64,000 nt of DNA from JAWVFM01 sp963739355 (GCA_963739355.1 CAVUAD010000007.1:682001-746000), one strand, 5' to 3'. Counted from the first letter of the stretch, positions 53,515-62,140 are shown. Notes: generated by a model not told the origin, from the letters alone. Program-made: numbers and translations.

Positions 53515-53544
53515 GCCCTCCGATCCTGGCCGAATTGCATCTCA

Positions 53545-53561
53545 GTCGGCACAGCGCCGAC
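53545..53561. terminator. 6-bp hairpin after comEC
   Basis: GTCGGC (53545-53550) and GCCGAC (53556-53561) form a stem with an ACAGC loop, followed by AAACTTCC. A weak candidate; no T tract. Confidence 0.35.
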
Positions 53562-53603
53562 AAACTTCCATCTCGGCGGCCTGGGTCGTCCTGCGGAGCG
53601 CTC

Positions 53604-53609
53604 TAGGGT
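53604..53609 (+). promoter_or_regulatory. -10 box (TAGGGT), leaderless
   Basis: TAGGGT ends 8 nt before GTG 53618. Confidence 0.5.
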
Positions 53610-53617
53610 GCCGAGCC

Positions 53618-53965
53618 GTGGACGCCACCAGCAAGCGCCGGTTCGCGATCGCCGCCCTGCTGCTGATGGTCGTGGTGGCGGCGGCGTCCGTGGAGGTCGC
53701 GGTGTACCTCCACGACAAGCCGACGTGCGAGGCGGTGCGCAGCGGCAGCACCCCGCTCACGCTCGACCGGAAGTGCTTTGACGGGTCGAGCGACCGCGAG
53801 ACGATCGTCGAGGTGATCGCGATCGGGGCGGCTCTCCTCGCCCTCGCTGGAGCGGCTTCCTCTTGGCGCGTGCTCGAGCGCGACGGCGACGAGCGCCAGG
53901 CGGCGATGACCGCCGCGCTCGCCCTGATCCTCGGCGGTGGCGCGCTATTGCTCGGCTCGATCTGA
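53618..53965 (+). CDS. small three-TM membrane protein
   Basis: 115 residues. Hydrophobic segments: FAIAALLLMVVVAAASVEVAV, VEVIAIGAALLALAGAASSW and MTAALALILGGGALLLGSI. An extracytoplasmic loop with two Cys (KPTCEAV, LDRKCFDG) lies between the first two, possibly a disulfide. No known family. It stands alone between comEC and holA with its own leaderless-type promoter. Its stop lies in a TCTGACCCCC element (53961-53970). Confidence 0.7.
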   Translation: MDATSKRRFAIAALLLMVVVAAASVEVAVYLHDKPTCEAVRSGSTPLTLDRKCFDGSSDRETIVEVIAIGAALLALAGAASSWRVLERDGDERQAAMTAALALILGGGALLLGSI

Positions 53966-53974
53966 CCCCCGAAT

Positions 53975-53980
53975 TACACT
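53975..53980 (+). promoter_or_regulatory. -10 box (TACACT) of holA, leaderless
   Basis: TACACT ends 6 nt before ATG 53987; the spacer CGGCGC has no ribosome-binding site. Confidence 0.55.
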
Positions 53981-53986
53981 CGGCGC

Positions 53987-54997
53987 ATGGCTGAGCTGAA
54001 GGCGATCTACCTGATCACGGGCTCCGACGACGCGAAGATCGACGCCGCCCTGCGCCAGCTCCGTGCCCGCGCGGAGCGGGAGGGCGGCCCGGGCTCGCTG
54101 CAGAGCTTCTCGCCGGCGGCCGGCGATGCACCACCCGACCTCGACGGGCTGCTCGCCGCGATCCCGGCGCTCTCGCTGGTGGCCTCGAAGCGATACCTGC
54201 TCGCGGACCGGATCGAGCGCCTGAACGCCAAGCAGACGGCCGCGCTCGCCGAGGCGGTGACCGGGCTGCCGCCGGACCTCACGGTGGTTCTCGTCGAACG
54301 CGCATCGGCGGGGCGCGACCGGCCCACGAAGGCCAAGGGCGACGCGCGGAAGGCGCTTGCCGCAGCCGTCGCGACCGGCCAGGGCGAGGTGCTGGACTAC
54401 GCGGCTCCCAAGGCGCGCGACCTTCCCACCCACCTCGTCAGGGACGCGAAGAGGCAGGGGTTCACCCTCGAGCGTGACGCCGCGGAGCTGCTGGTCGCGA
54501 GGATGGGAGAGCGCACCGGCCGGCTCGCGAACGAGATTGAGAGGCTCTCGCTCTGGGCCGGACAGGACGGCAACGTCAGCCGGCCGGATCTGGAGGCGAT
54601 GATCGCGGACTCCTCCGAGGAGGTGTCCTGGACCCTGTCCGACGCCGTCGTCGACCACGACGCGCCAACGGCGCTCGCCGCGGCAGAGCGCCTGCGCCTG
54701 CAGGGGGAGACGGTCACCGGCCTGATCTGGCAGGTCGCAAAGCGGCTGCGGGCCGCGCACGCCGCGGTGAGCGGCCTCGCGGCGGGGCGGCCGCAGGGAG
54801 ACGTCGAGCGCTCGCTCGGCATGCACCCGTACGCGGCAAAGCTCCTCATGCGCCGGCTGCGGGGAGCGAGCGTCGAGTCCGTTCGCGCCTCGGCCTGCGC
54901 GATGGGCGACCTCGAGTGGTGGACCAGGGGCGGAGCGGACTACCCGGACGACGTCGCGCTCACGCTGGCGGTCCGGCGGGCGGCCGGCAGGAGGTGA
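53987..54997 (+). CDS. holA: DNA polymerase III subunit delta
   Basis: 336 residues. Delta opens the sliding clamp in the clamp loader. N-terminal AAA+-like domain without intact Walker motifs (AIYLITGSDDAKIDAALRQL, SLVASKRYLLADRIERLNAKQ), middle domain (FTLERDAAELLVARMGERTGRLANEIERLSLWAG) and C-terminal collar helices (RLRLQGETVTGLIWQVAKRLRAAHAAV; LGMHPYAAKLLMRRLRG). The comEA-comEC-holA-rpsT order is widespread in bacteria. It is convergent with rpsT, leaving a 3-bp gap. Confidence 0.93.
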   Translation: MAELKAIYLITGSDDAKIDAALRQLRARAEREGGPGSLQSFSPAAGDAPPDLDGLLAAIPALSLVASKRYLLADRIERLNAKQTAALAEAVTGLPPDLTVVLVERASAGRDRPTKAKGDARKALAAAVATGQGEVLDYAAPKARDLPTHLVRDAKRQGFTLERDAAELLVARMGERTGRLANEIERLSLWAGQDGNVSRPDLEAMIADSSEEVSWTLSDAVVDHDAPTALAAAERLRLQGETVTGLIWQVAKRLRAAHAAVSGLAAGRPQGDVERSLGMHPYAAKLLMRRLRGASVESVRASACAMGDLEWWTRGGADYPDDVALTLAVRRAAGRR

Positions 54998-55000
54998 GGC

Positions 55001-55267
55001 TCAGGACTGCGCGCCGGCGCGGATCCGCGCGGCGCGTGACTTCTTGCGGGCGCCGTTGTTGGCATGCAGCGCGCCCGAGCCGACGGCCTTGTCGATGCGC
55101 GAGACCAGCAGGCGATGCTCGGAGTCGGCGGCACCCGAGTCACCCGACGCCACCGCCTGCTCGAGGCGGCGGAAGTGCGTCTTGACCGCGCTCGTGAGGC
55201 GACGATTCTCGTCGTGCTCGCGTGCCGTGCGGTCATTTCGCTTGATCTGCGAGGCGATATTGGCCAT
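55001..55267 (-). CDS. rpsT: 30S ribosomal protein S20
   Basis: 88 residues: MANIASQIKRNDRTAREHDE, NRRLTSAVKTHFRRLEQAV, DKAVGSGALHANNGARKKSRAAR. This is complete S20, a three-helix 16S rRNA binding protein. The motif usually reading KGVIHKNTAARKKSRL appears as SGALHANNGARKKSR. TATCAT (55280-55285) lies 12 nt upstream and overlaps the divergent murJ box. Confidence 0.95.
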   Translation of the reverse strand: MANIASQIKRNDRTAREHDENRRLTSAVKTHFRRLEQAVASGDSGAADSEHRLLVSRIDKAVGSGALHANNGARKKSRAARIRAGAQS

Positions 55268-55278
55268 GAGCGATGGCG

Positions 55279-55285
55279 GATGATA
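55279..55285. promoter_or_regulatory. overlapping -10-like boxes for rpsT (-) and murJ (+)
   Basis: GATGAT (plus, 55279-55284) is 6 nt before GTG 55291; TATCAT (minus, 55280-55285) is 12 nt before rpsT ATG 55267. They share five bases. Confidence 0.4.
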
Positions 55286-55290
55286 GGGGA

Positions 55291-56952
55291 GTGACCGAGC
55301 CCCGGGGCATCGATCCGGGCCCGGTCGAGCTGCAGCCCGGAGAGGAGCCGGGGCTCGAGGCCCTGGAGGCCGCGCGCGAGTCGAAGACCAGGATGCGTGG
55401 GCGCCTGGCCCGCTCCACGGCGCTGTTCTCGCTCGCCACCAGCGCGTCGCGGGTCGCCGGGCTCGTGCGCGAGGTGTTCGCCGCGTCCTACTTCGGCGTC
55501 ACCCCGCAGATGTCGGCGTTCACGATCGCGTTCTACGTCCCCAACCTCGTGCGCAGCCTGTTTGCCGACGCCGCCATTCAGGCCGCCTTCGTCCCCGTCT
55601 TCACGGAGAAGCTCCAGCGCGGGCAGCGTCAGGAGGCGTTCCGGCTTGCCTCGACGCTGATCTTCCTGGTGGGGATCGTCCTCACGGCGCTCACGGCGCT
55701 GTTCATCGTCCTCGCGCCCGTGATCATGCCGCTCTTCGTCCCGGGCGGCAACGTTCCGCAGGACCTCACGACATCGCTGGCCCAGCTGCTCTTCCCGATC
55801 CTCGTGATGCTCGGCATCACCGGCATGGTCGTCGGGGTCCTCAACAGCTACGACCGCTTCGGCGCCTTCGCGATCTCGCCGTTCTTCTGGAACGTGGCGA
55901 TCATCGCCACGCTCATCCTGGTCGAGCCGGCGTTCTCGCACGGCAACCGGATCTACGCCTACGCGATCGGGGTTCTCGTGGGCACGGCCATCCAGCTCGC
56001 GATCCCCGCATGGGACCTTCGCAACACGCCGTTCCGGCTGCGCCCGGTCTTCGACTTTCGAAGCCCCGACGTCGTGCGGGTCATGAAGCTGATGCTTCCG
56101 GTGACGCTCAGCCTCGGGCTCATCAACTTCGACCTGCTCATCAACGCCATCTTCGGCTCGCTCGTCTCGCCCGACGCGCCGGCCGCCATCGACAAGGCCT
56201 TTCGCATCTACATGCTGCCGCAGGGAATCTTCTCCGTCGCGGTGACGACGGTCCTGTTCCCAACGCTTGCCCGCTTCGCCGCCAACAGCGATTGGGACGG
56301 GCTGCGCTCGACGATGGCCAACGGGATGCGGCAGATCTGGCTACTACTCATCCCGGCCGCGGCTGCGATCCTCGCGCTCTCCCACCCGATGATCGAACTC
56401 GTCTACCAGCGCGGCGAGTTCAACTCGCAGGCGACGGACATCGTGTCCACTGCCCTGTTCTGGTTCGCGTTCTCGCTGCCCTTCAATGGCGTCTACCTGC
56501 TCCTGACGAGGACCTTCTTCAGCCTGCAGAGGCCCTGGGTGCCGACCGCGATCTCCGGCTTCAACCTGGTCATCGACGCGATCGCCTCCGCCGCGCTCTA
56601 CGGCCCGTTCGGGGTTGGCGGGCTCGTGGCCGCAACGGCCATCGCGACCGTCTGCGGCGTCGCGGCCGAGGTCCTGATCCTGCGCCGGCAGCTCGGGCGC
56701 CTCGAGCTCGGCCGGTTCGTGTCGAGTGGCGCGAGCGTGCTCGTCGCCGCCGCTGCGCTGGCGGGATCGAGCTGGCTGGTCTGGGACGTCCTGCGCAACG
56801 CGCTCGGCGACGACCTTGGAGGACAGATCGTCTCGCTCTCGGGCGGGCTCCTCGTCGGCGCGGCCGTCTACTGGGCGGCGATCAACGCGCTGCGCATCCC
56901 CGAGGCGCAGCAGATCCGCGCCCTCTTCCGCGGCCGGATCCGCCGCGGCTGA
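55291..56952 (+). CDS. murJ: lipid II flippase MurJ
   Basis: 553 residues, 14 predicted membrane helices. MurJ flips lipid II to the outer face for cell-wall synthesis. Family stretches: TALFSLATSASRVAGLVREVFAASYFG, FYVPNLVRSLFADAAIQAAFVPVFTE, LPQGIFSVAVTTVLFPTLAR and ELVYQRGEFNSQATDIVSTAL. A charged 30-residue N-terminal extension precedes the first helix. GTG 55291 has a GATGAT box 6 nt upstream and is preferred; ATG 55273 in the same frame is the alternative. Confidence 0.93.
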   Translation: MTEPRGIDPGPVELQPGEEPGLEALEAARESKTRMRGRLARSTALFSLATSASRVAGLVREVFAASYFGVTPQMSAFTIAFYVPNLVRSLFADAAIQAAFVPVFTEKLQRGQRQEAFRLASTLIFLVGIVLTALTALFIVLAPVIMPLFVPGGNVPQDLTTSLAQLLFPILVMLGITGMVVGVLNSYDRFGAFAISPFFWNVAIIATLILVEPAFSHGNRIYAYAIGVLVGTAIQLAIPAWDLRNTPFRLRPVFDFRSPDVVRVMKLMLPVTLSLGLINFDLLINAIFGSLVSPDAPAAIDKAFRIYMLPQGIFSVAVTTVLFPTLARFAANSDWDGLRSTMANGMRQIWLLLIPAAAAILALSHPMIELVYQRGEFNSQATDIVSTALFWFAFSLPFNGVYLLLTRTFFSLQRPWVPTAISGFNLVIDAIASAALYGPFGVGGLVAATAIATVCGVAAEVLILRRQLGRLELGRFVSSGASVLVAAAALAGSSWLVWDVLRNALGDDLGGQIVSLSGGLLVGAAVYWAAINALRIPEAQQIRALFRGRIRRG

Positions 56953-57759
56953 TCAGCAGGTGCGCCGGTACGCCTTCAGGCTGTAGCGCTTCTTGATGGT
57001 CGAGAAGCCGAGCTGCTTGGACTTCGCGCAGAACTTCGACAGCCGCAGCTCGTACTCGGCGCCGTAGACCGGCTTGTGGTGCGCGATGAACGGCTCGAGC
57101 CTGCTGCACTCGTTGTACTGGAAGCACTGCTCGTTGATCTCGAAGTCGACGTAGGGCAGCATGGTCTTGACCTGCCCGAGGTCGTTCTTTAGCCCCGCCG
57201 CCATGCCGAGCCTGTGGATCGCGTTCGAGACCCACGTGTCGTAGCGAAGCTGGTCCGCGGAGGAGATCGGGAAGCCGGTGTGGTTCTGGTAGCCGTCCTC
57301 GTTGTCGGGCTCGACCGCGTCGAACCCCTTCGAGGCACAGCGCTCGAATCGCTTCTTCATGATCGGCTTGAGGACCTTCAGTGCACGGACGTCGAGCCAC
57401 CGCTCCTGCGGGAACCCCGGGAAGTGGCGTCCGAGGATCCGCTTCGGGAACTTCCGGGCGTCATCGCGGTAGGGCTCCCAGGATCCGACGTCGACGTAGC
57501 AGATGGCCTTTGCGCCGCGGTCGTGGATCCGCCTCACGTTGCTCTTGTCCACGTCCATGTCGATGTCGTAGACCGGCGCCTTGATCGACAGGTCGATCGG
57601 CCCCTGCAGCTGCCACTGCCATGGCTTCGTGGTCGGCTTCGGATCCCAGCAGCCGTGGCATGGCGCGGGCGAGGGGAGCTTGGCGCCGCCGGCGGCGCCG
57701 GCCACCAGCAGGGCGGTCATGGCCGCAAGAGCGGCGCTCGCAATACTGCGTCGGCCCAT
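56953..57759 (-). CDS. secreted GH114-like (endo-alpha-1,4-polygalactosaminidase) protein
   Basis: 268 residues. A signal peptide (MGRRSIASAALAAMTALLVAGAA) leads into a TIM-barrel of the GH114/DUF297 type: WQWQLQGPIDLSIKAPVYDID, KAICYVDVGSWEPYRDD, FDAVEPDNEDGYQN (candidate acidic active-site residues), AAGLKNDLGQV and FEINEQCFQYNEC. These enzymes cleave galactosaminogalactan-like polymers; many homologs are uncharacterised. Start ATG 57759 overlaps, in opposite sense, the lepA ATG at 57758; an upstream ATG at 57768 is possible. It abuts murJ's stop without a gap. Confidence 0.8.
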   Translation of the reverse strand: MGRRSIASAALAAMTALLVAGAAGGAKLPSPAPCHGCWDPKPTTKPWQWQLQGPIDLSIKAPVYDIDMDVDKSNVRRIHDRGAKAICYVDVGSWEPYRDDARKFPKRILGRHFPGFPQERWLDVRALKVLKPIMKKRFERCASKGFDAVEPDNEDGYQNHTGFPISSADQLRYDTWVSNAIHRLGMAAGLKNDLGQVKTMLPYVDFEINEQCFQYNECSRLEPFIAHHKPVYGAEYELRLSKFCAKSKQLGFSTIKKRYSLKAYRRTC

Positions 57760-59551
57760 GGAGCGCATCAGGAACTTCTCGATCATCGCGCACATCGATC
57801 ACGGCAAGTCGACGCTTGCCGACCGCATCCTCGAGGTCACCGGAGCCGTGGATCCCCGCAAGCACATGCCGCAGCTCCTCGACTCGATGGATCTCGAGCG
57901 CGAGCGGGGGATCACGATCAAGGCCCAGGCGGTGCGCGTGGCGTACACGGCGCGCGACGGCGAGACGTACAACCTCCACCTCATCGACACGCCCGGGCAC
58001 GTCGACTTCTCCTACGAGGTATCCCGCAGCCTCGAGGCCTGCGAGGGCGCGCTCCTCGTCGTGGACGCCGCCCAGGGCGTGGAGGCGCAGACCGTCGCCA
58101 ACACCTACGCCGCGATCGACGCCGGTCTCGAACTGGTTCCCGTGCTGAACAAGGTGGACCTGCCGAGCGCCGAGCCCGAGCGGGTGGCGAGCGAGATCTG
58201 CGATCTGATCGGCGGCAAGCCGGAGGACATCCTGCGGATCTCCGCGAAGACCGGGGAGGGGGTCGGCGAGGTCCTCGAGGCTATCGTCGAGCACATCCCG
58301 CCGCCGGGGGGCGCCCCCGATGCGCCACCGCGGGCGCTGATCTTCGACTCGGAGTTCGACCAGTACCGCGGCGTCGTCGCCTTCGTGCGGATGGTGGACG
58401 GCCTCTTCACCAAGGGCGAGCGGATCAACGCGATGCAGACGGGAACCGAGGCCGACATCGACGAGGCCGGGTTCTTCATGCCCGAGATGGTGCCTGCGCG
58501 GGAGATGGCCGCCGGCGAGGTCGGTTACCTCATCACCGGCATCAAGGACGTGTCGAAGCTGCGGGTCGGGGATACGCTCACGTCGCGCGAGCGCCCGGCG
58601 GCGGAGCCGCTGCCCGGCTACCGGGAGGTCCGGCCGGTTGTCTTCTGCGGCCTCTTCCCGATCGACACGGACCGCTACAGCGACCTGCGCGACTCGCTCG
58701 AGCGCCTCTCGCTGAACGACGCAGCGCTCTCCTGGGAGCCCGAAACATCCGACGCGCTTGGGTTCGGCTTCCGCTGCGGCTTCCTGGGGCTCCTGCACAT
58801 GGACATCGTGCGCGAGCGCCTGGAGCGCGAATACGACATGGAGCTACTCGCGACCACCCCGAACGTCCGCTACGAGGTCACGCTGCACTCAGGCGAGCAC
58901 GTGGAGGTGCGGAGCCCGACCGACATGCCGGACCCCGCCGCGATCGAGACCATCGCCGAGCCCTACATTCGCGCCACGCTGATCGCGCCGACCGAGCACG
59001 TCGGTGCGATCATGGAGCTCTGCCAGTCGCGGCGCGGCACCCACGTCGACCTGCACTACCTCTCTCCGGAGCGCGTCCAGCTTCGCTACGACCTGCCGCT
59101 CGGCGAGATCGTCCTCGACTTCTACGACCAGCTCAAGTCACGCACCGCGGGCTACGCCTCGCTCGACTACGAGCCGATCGGCTACCGCGTCTCCGACCTC
59201 GTGAAGCTCGACGTCCTGCTGGCCGGCGATCGCGTCGACGCGCTGTCCCTGATCGTCCACTCCGACAGCGCCTACCCGGCCGGGCGGGCGCTGGTCGAGC
59301 GGCTGCAGAAGACGATCCCCCGCCAGCTCTTCGACGTGCCGGTTCAGGCGGCCGTCGGCACTCGCGTGCTTGCCCGCGAGACCGTCAAGGCGCTCCGCAA
59401 GGACGTCACGGCCAAGCTCTACGGCGGCGACGTGACCCGCAAGCGAAAGCTGCTCGAAAAGCAGAAGGCCGGCAAGAAGCGGATGAAGCAGGTCGGGAGG
59501 GTGGAGGTGCCGCAGGAGGCGTTCCTGGCGGTGCTCGACATCGACGAGTAG
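57758..59551 (+). CDS. lepA: elongation factor 4 (LepA)
   Basis: 597 residues, full length. Ribosomal GTPase that back-translocates or aids initiation and assembly. G1 AHIDHGKST (11-19), G2 RERGITIKAQAV, G3 DTPGHVDFSYEV, G4 NKVDLPSA. EF-G-like domains III and V and the LepA-specific C-terminal domain (DVTAKLYGGDVTRKRKLLEKQKAGKKRMK) are complete. The N terminus MERIRNFSIIAHIDHG fits ATG 57758. Confidence 0.97.
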   Translation: MERIRNFSIIAHIDHGKSTLADRILEVTGAVDPRKHMPQLLDSMDLERERGITIKAQAVRVAYTARDGETYNLHLIDTPGHVDFSYEVSRSLEACEGALLVVDAAQGVEAQTVANTYAAIDAGLELVPVLNKVDLPSAEPERVASEICDLIGGKPEDILRISAKTGEGVGEVLEAIVEHIPPPGGAPDAPPRALIFDSEFDQYRGVVAFVRMVDGLFTKGERINAMQTGTEADIDEAGFFMPEMVPAREMAAGEVGYLITGIKDVSKLRVGDTLTSRERPAAEPLPGYREVRPVVFCGLFPIDTDRYSDLRDSLERLSLNDAALSWEPETSDALGFGFRCGFLGLLHMDIVRERLEREYDMELLATTPNVRYEVTLHSGEHVEVRSPTDMPDPAAIETIAEPYIRATLIAPTEHVGAIMELCQSRRGTHVDLHYLSPERVQLRYDLPLGEIVLDFYDQLKSRTAGYASLDYEPIGYRVSDLVKLDVLLAGDRVDALSLIVHSDSAYPAGRALVERLQKTIPRQLFDVPVQAAVGTRVLARETVKALRKDVTAKLYGGDVTRKRKLLEKQKAGKKRMKQVGRVEVPQEAFLAVLDIDE

Positions 59552-59554
59552 TGA

Positions 59555-59600
59555 GGACCGTTAGGTCCGAAAGCAGCGTGTAAGGATGCCGAAGGCATCC
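59555..59600. terminator. two hairpins downstream of lepA
   Basis: GGACC/GGTCC (59555-59559 and 59564-59568) and GGATGCC/GGCATCC with a GAA loop (59584-59590 and 59594-59600). The second is a perfect 7-bp stem ending 11 nt before the next ATG. It may terminate lepA or shape the leader of the next gene. Confidence 0.5.
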
Positions 59601-59611
59601 GCAGGCTATTC

Positions 59612-60043
59612 ATGGACGCGAGACCGATGACTGAGGCCGAGGAACGCATCCGCGCGGTTGGCGAGGGCATGAGTGCCTTCAGGGCCGGCGACCAGGAGAC
59701 CGTCATGCGCCTCTTCGCCGAGGACATCGAGATCCATTCCGGGCCGGCCGCCGGCAATCCGGGCGACTTCCGGGGCCACGACGGCTACGCCGAGTGGCTG
59801 GGCGAGTGGCTCGAGGCCTGGGAAGGGTTCGACATCGAACCGGTCCGAGTCGAGGCGGTCGGGAAGCGCCACGTCGTCGCCGAAACCCACCAGACCGCGC
59901 GCGGGCGCGGCAGCGGTGTCCCGGTTGAGCAGTGGATGTTCTACGTCTTCGACGTCCGCGACGACGGCCGCGTGGCCGCCATGCACCTCTACGGTAGCTG
60001 GGAGCGGGCGGTGGAGGTGGCCCGCTCCCGCGAAGCCGACTAG
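59612..60043 (+). CDS. NTF2/SnoaL-like protein
   Basis: 143 residues. Cone-shaped NTF2 fold: FRAGDQETVMRLFAEDIEIHSGP, FRGHDGYAEWLGEWLEAWEGF, EAVGKRHVVAETHQTARGRGSGVPVEQWMFYVFDVRDDGRVAAMHLY. Such proteins bind or isomerise small hydrophobic molecules; no catalytic residue is assigned. ATG 59612 or 59627 could be the start. The 3' end overlaps the convergent gene by 4 nt. Confidence 0.85.
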   Translation: MDARPMTEAEERIRAVGEGMSAFRAGDQETVMRLFAEDIEIHSGPAAGNPGDFRGHDGYAEWLGEWLEAWEGFDIEPVRVEAVGKRHVVAETHQTARGRGSGVPVEQWMFYVFDVRDDGRVAAMHLYGSWERAVEVARSREAD

Positions 60044-60390
60044 CTCTTGCTCTTCCAGTCCAGCTCGGCGATCTCGCCGGCCACGACCTCGACCTCGCGC
60101 GCACGCGGCTCGTCGTTCACCCACAACGTGTAGCTGCCCTCGGCGATCCGGTCGAAGACCGCGGTGAACGCGGACTCGCCCCGGATGAACCGCTCCAGCA
60201 CCTCCTTGTGCTGGCGGTTCGCGTCGTGGCCGGTGGCGCTGATCTCCACCTCGACCCCGTGCATGCCGGGGTCGGTGTGGAGGATCAGCGCCCCGCACTC
60301 CTCGCCGATGTCGACGGCCACGAACTCCGGGTGTGGCCGCGCGGCGTAGTCCTCGTGCGGGTGAGCGTGCGTTGTCCCGGTCACCGTCAT
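60040..60390 (-). CDS. small conserved protein, third gene of the DUF4331 operon
   Basis: 116 residues without a signal peptide. The N terminus is His-rich (GTTHAHPHEDYAARPHPEF), a possible metal site. The remainder predicts as a beta-sandwich: CGALILHTDPGMHGVEVEIS, FTAVFDRIAEGSYTLWVNDEP, REVEVVAGEIAELDW. ATG 60390 overlaps the end of the DUF4331 gene by 4 nt, so they are translationally coupled. Function unknown; it may accompany DUF4331 in metal handling or carbohydrate binding. Confidence 0.7.
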   Translation of the reverse strand: MTVTGTTHAHPHEDYAARPHPEFVAVDIGEECGALILHTDPGMHGVEVEISATGHDANRQHKEVLERFIRGESAFTAVFDRIAEGSYTLWVNDEPRAREVEVVAGEIAELDWKSKS

Positions 60391-61757
60391 GTCCCGGCGC
60401 TGTAGCCGTCGTGCGGCGTTCCCAGGTACGGGAAGGCCGACTGGTAACGACTCGGGTCCGGGGTGATCCCCTGGTCGACGGCGCCGACAGCGCCATCAGG
60501 CGTGTAGCTCGAGTCGACCAAGGGGATCGTGGCCCCGGCGACCGCCTTGAGCTCGACGGTGGTGATGTCGTCGAACACCCGGCGCCCGTTCGGGAACCCG
60601 GCCAGGTCACCGCCGACGACGCCGAGCGGGTTCGGGCTCGAGGTGGTCGGCGGGATCGCGACGTTCAGCCGCACCATGTCGGCGAGCGTCTTGCCCGTGT
60701 AGTTCTGGAACCCCGGGACGATTCCGCTCGGGATCCCGGTGAGCAGGATCGCCTCCAGGTCCGCGCGCTTCTTCGTGTACGCGGCCAGGTTCGGGAAGGC
60801 CCCCGGGTACAGCGCGGGGAGGAGCTTGCCGAGCTCCGGGTGCGCGACGTACTTGGCGAACCGCTTGTCGTCCTTGGGGTCGCGCGCGTTCCACTCGTCC
60901 TTCTCGGCCATCGGCACGATGACCTCGTTGAACAGCGGCATGCCCAGGCGCGACACCTGGAGCCACGGACCCGAGTGCGACGGCTTGCCGTTCCTGCGGC
61001 CACGAACCTGCGACTTGCGCCGGCTGGCGCCGCCCCAGATCCCAAGGACCGCCTTCGCCGACAGCGGGTCCGACGGCGCGGAGCCGTCACGCGTCAGCTT
61101 CTTGATCGGCACCTGGATCGCGATCGTGTGGACGTTCATCGTCGCCGTCGCGTCGACGCTCAGCGTCGCCGCCATCGGCAGCACGTGCGCCGGGTTCAGG
61201 GGTCGCAGCGCCCCCAGGTCGAAGATCGACCCGAGGTCGACGAAGAACCCCTCCGCGCGCTGCCCGGCGAAGACCTTCTCGCCGGATCCCAGTGTGTGTA
61301 CCGCGTGGTTGGCCAGCGCCGATTGGTAGTTCGGCGTGGACCGCGGGCCGATGTTGCAGGGCGGGGACTTGAGGTCCCTGCCGAGCCGCTTCGGCTTTCC
61401 CTTGCCCTTGACGACCGAGACGTCGTAGAGCTGGCGGCGGTTCCAGTCAGAGTCCGTGAGGCTCGTGATCTGGCCGGTGTTGTAGAGGAACGTGTCGGGG
61501 TTCTTGATCACGTTCCGGAACGAGAACCGGTACTCGATGTCCGGCTTGGCGTCCCCGTCGTTGTCGACGTAGATCGAGTAGAGGACGTCGTCTCCGAACT
61601 CGAAGAAGTTCGGACCGCCAGGCGGATTCTCGAGCGGCACGTAGTTCGTGATGATCGTGACCGTGTCGGGCTTGTCCGGGCTGACGAAGGCGTAGCAGTC
61701 GGTGTTGTCCGCCACCGGGTCCTTCATGAGCTCCGGTGCTTCGCGATGTGAGGACAT
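60387..61757 (-). CDS. DUF4331 family protein
   Basis: 456 residues. Starts MSSHREAPELMKDPVADNTD then CYAFVSPDKPDTVTIITNYVPLENPPGGPNFF, the DUF4331 N terminus; later VEYRF-type IEYRFSFRNV, HTIAIQVPIKKLT and PMAEKDEWNARDP. No signal peptide is visible. DUF4331 proteins occur widely in actinobacteria and proteobacteria, often near oxidoreductases, without known function. GAGGAG precedes ATG 61757. It lies between a Tat-signal protein gene (3-bp gap) and the coupled His-rich protein gene. Confidence 0.92.
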   Translation of the reverse strand: MSSHREAPELMKDPVADNTDCYAFVSPDKPDTVTIITNYVPLENPPGGPNFFEFGDDVLYSIYVDNDGDAKPDIEYRFSFRNVIKNPDTFLYNTGQITSLTDSDWNRRQLYDVSVVKGKGKPKRLGRDLKSPPCNIGPRSTPNYQSALANHAVHTLGSGEKVFAGQRAEGFFVDLGSIFDLGALRPLNPAHVLPMAATLSVDATATMNVHTIAIQVPIKKLTRDGSAPSDPLSAKAVLGIWGGASRRKSQVRGRRNGKPSHSGPWLQVSRLGMPLFNEVIVPMAEKDEWNARDPKDDKRFAKYVAHPELGKLLPALYPGAFPNLAAYTKKRADLEAILLTGIPSGIVPGFQNYTGKTLADMVRLNVAIPPTTSSPNPLGVVGGDLAGFPNGRRVFDDITTVELKAVAGATIPLVDSSYTPDGAVGAVDQGITPDPSRYQSAFPYLGTPHDGYSAGT

Positions 61758-61760
61758 CGT

Positions 61761-62036
61761 CTACTCCTCGCTCTTCGGAGCGGCCTTCATGAGCCGCTTG
61801 ACCAGTGCCGGGTCGTGGTAGGTGACCTCGCGCTCTCCGGACATCACCGTGACCTCGCCCCGCTTTGCGTCGCGCACGAAGGCGACGACTACCTCGTCCG
61901 GCGCCTCGCTCGACGGGTCGGAGACCTCGTGTCGCTCCAGCGCCGCGGCGGCAGCGGCCGGCGCCGAGGCGACCGCGGCCGTCCCGGCCACCGCTCCTGC
62001 CGAGCAGAGCAGCTTTCGCCGACTCAATGCATCCAT
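61761..62036 (-). CDS. small Tat-exported protein, first gene of the DUF4331 operon
   Basis: 91 residues. The N terminus has the twin-arginine motif SRRKLL followed by a hydrophobic Ala-rich region (CSAGAVAGTAAVASAPAAAA), a Tat-type signal. The mature part of about 55 residues includes APDEVVVAFVRDAKRGEVTV then MSGEREVTYHDPALVKRLM. ATG 62036 follows AAGGAG, and the longer frame is not conserved in composition. Tat export suggests a folded or cofactor-bound product; function unknown. Confidence 0.8.
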   Translation of the reverse strand: MDALSRRKLLCSAGAVAGTAAVASAPAAAAAALERHEVSDPSSEAPDEVVVAFVRDAKRGEVTVMSGEREVTYHDPALVKRLMKAAPKSEE

Positions 62037-62140
62037 CCTGGACTCCTTGTCTTGCATGAGCCCCCGCAGTCCCCGAGGCAGCCGGCCTCGTGCAAAAGAG
62101 CTCCTCTGATCTCCAACTACGGAGGGTCGGGTGGCTTGGA

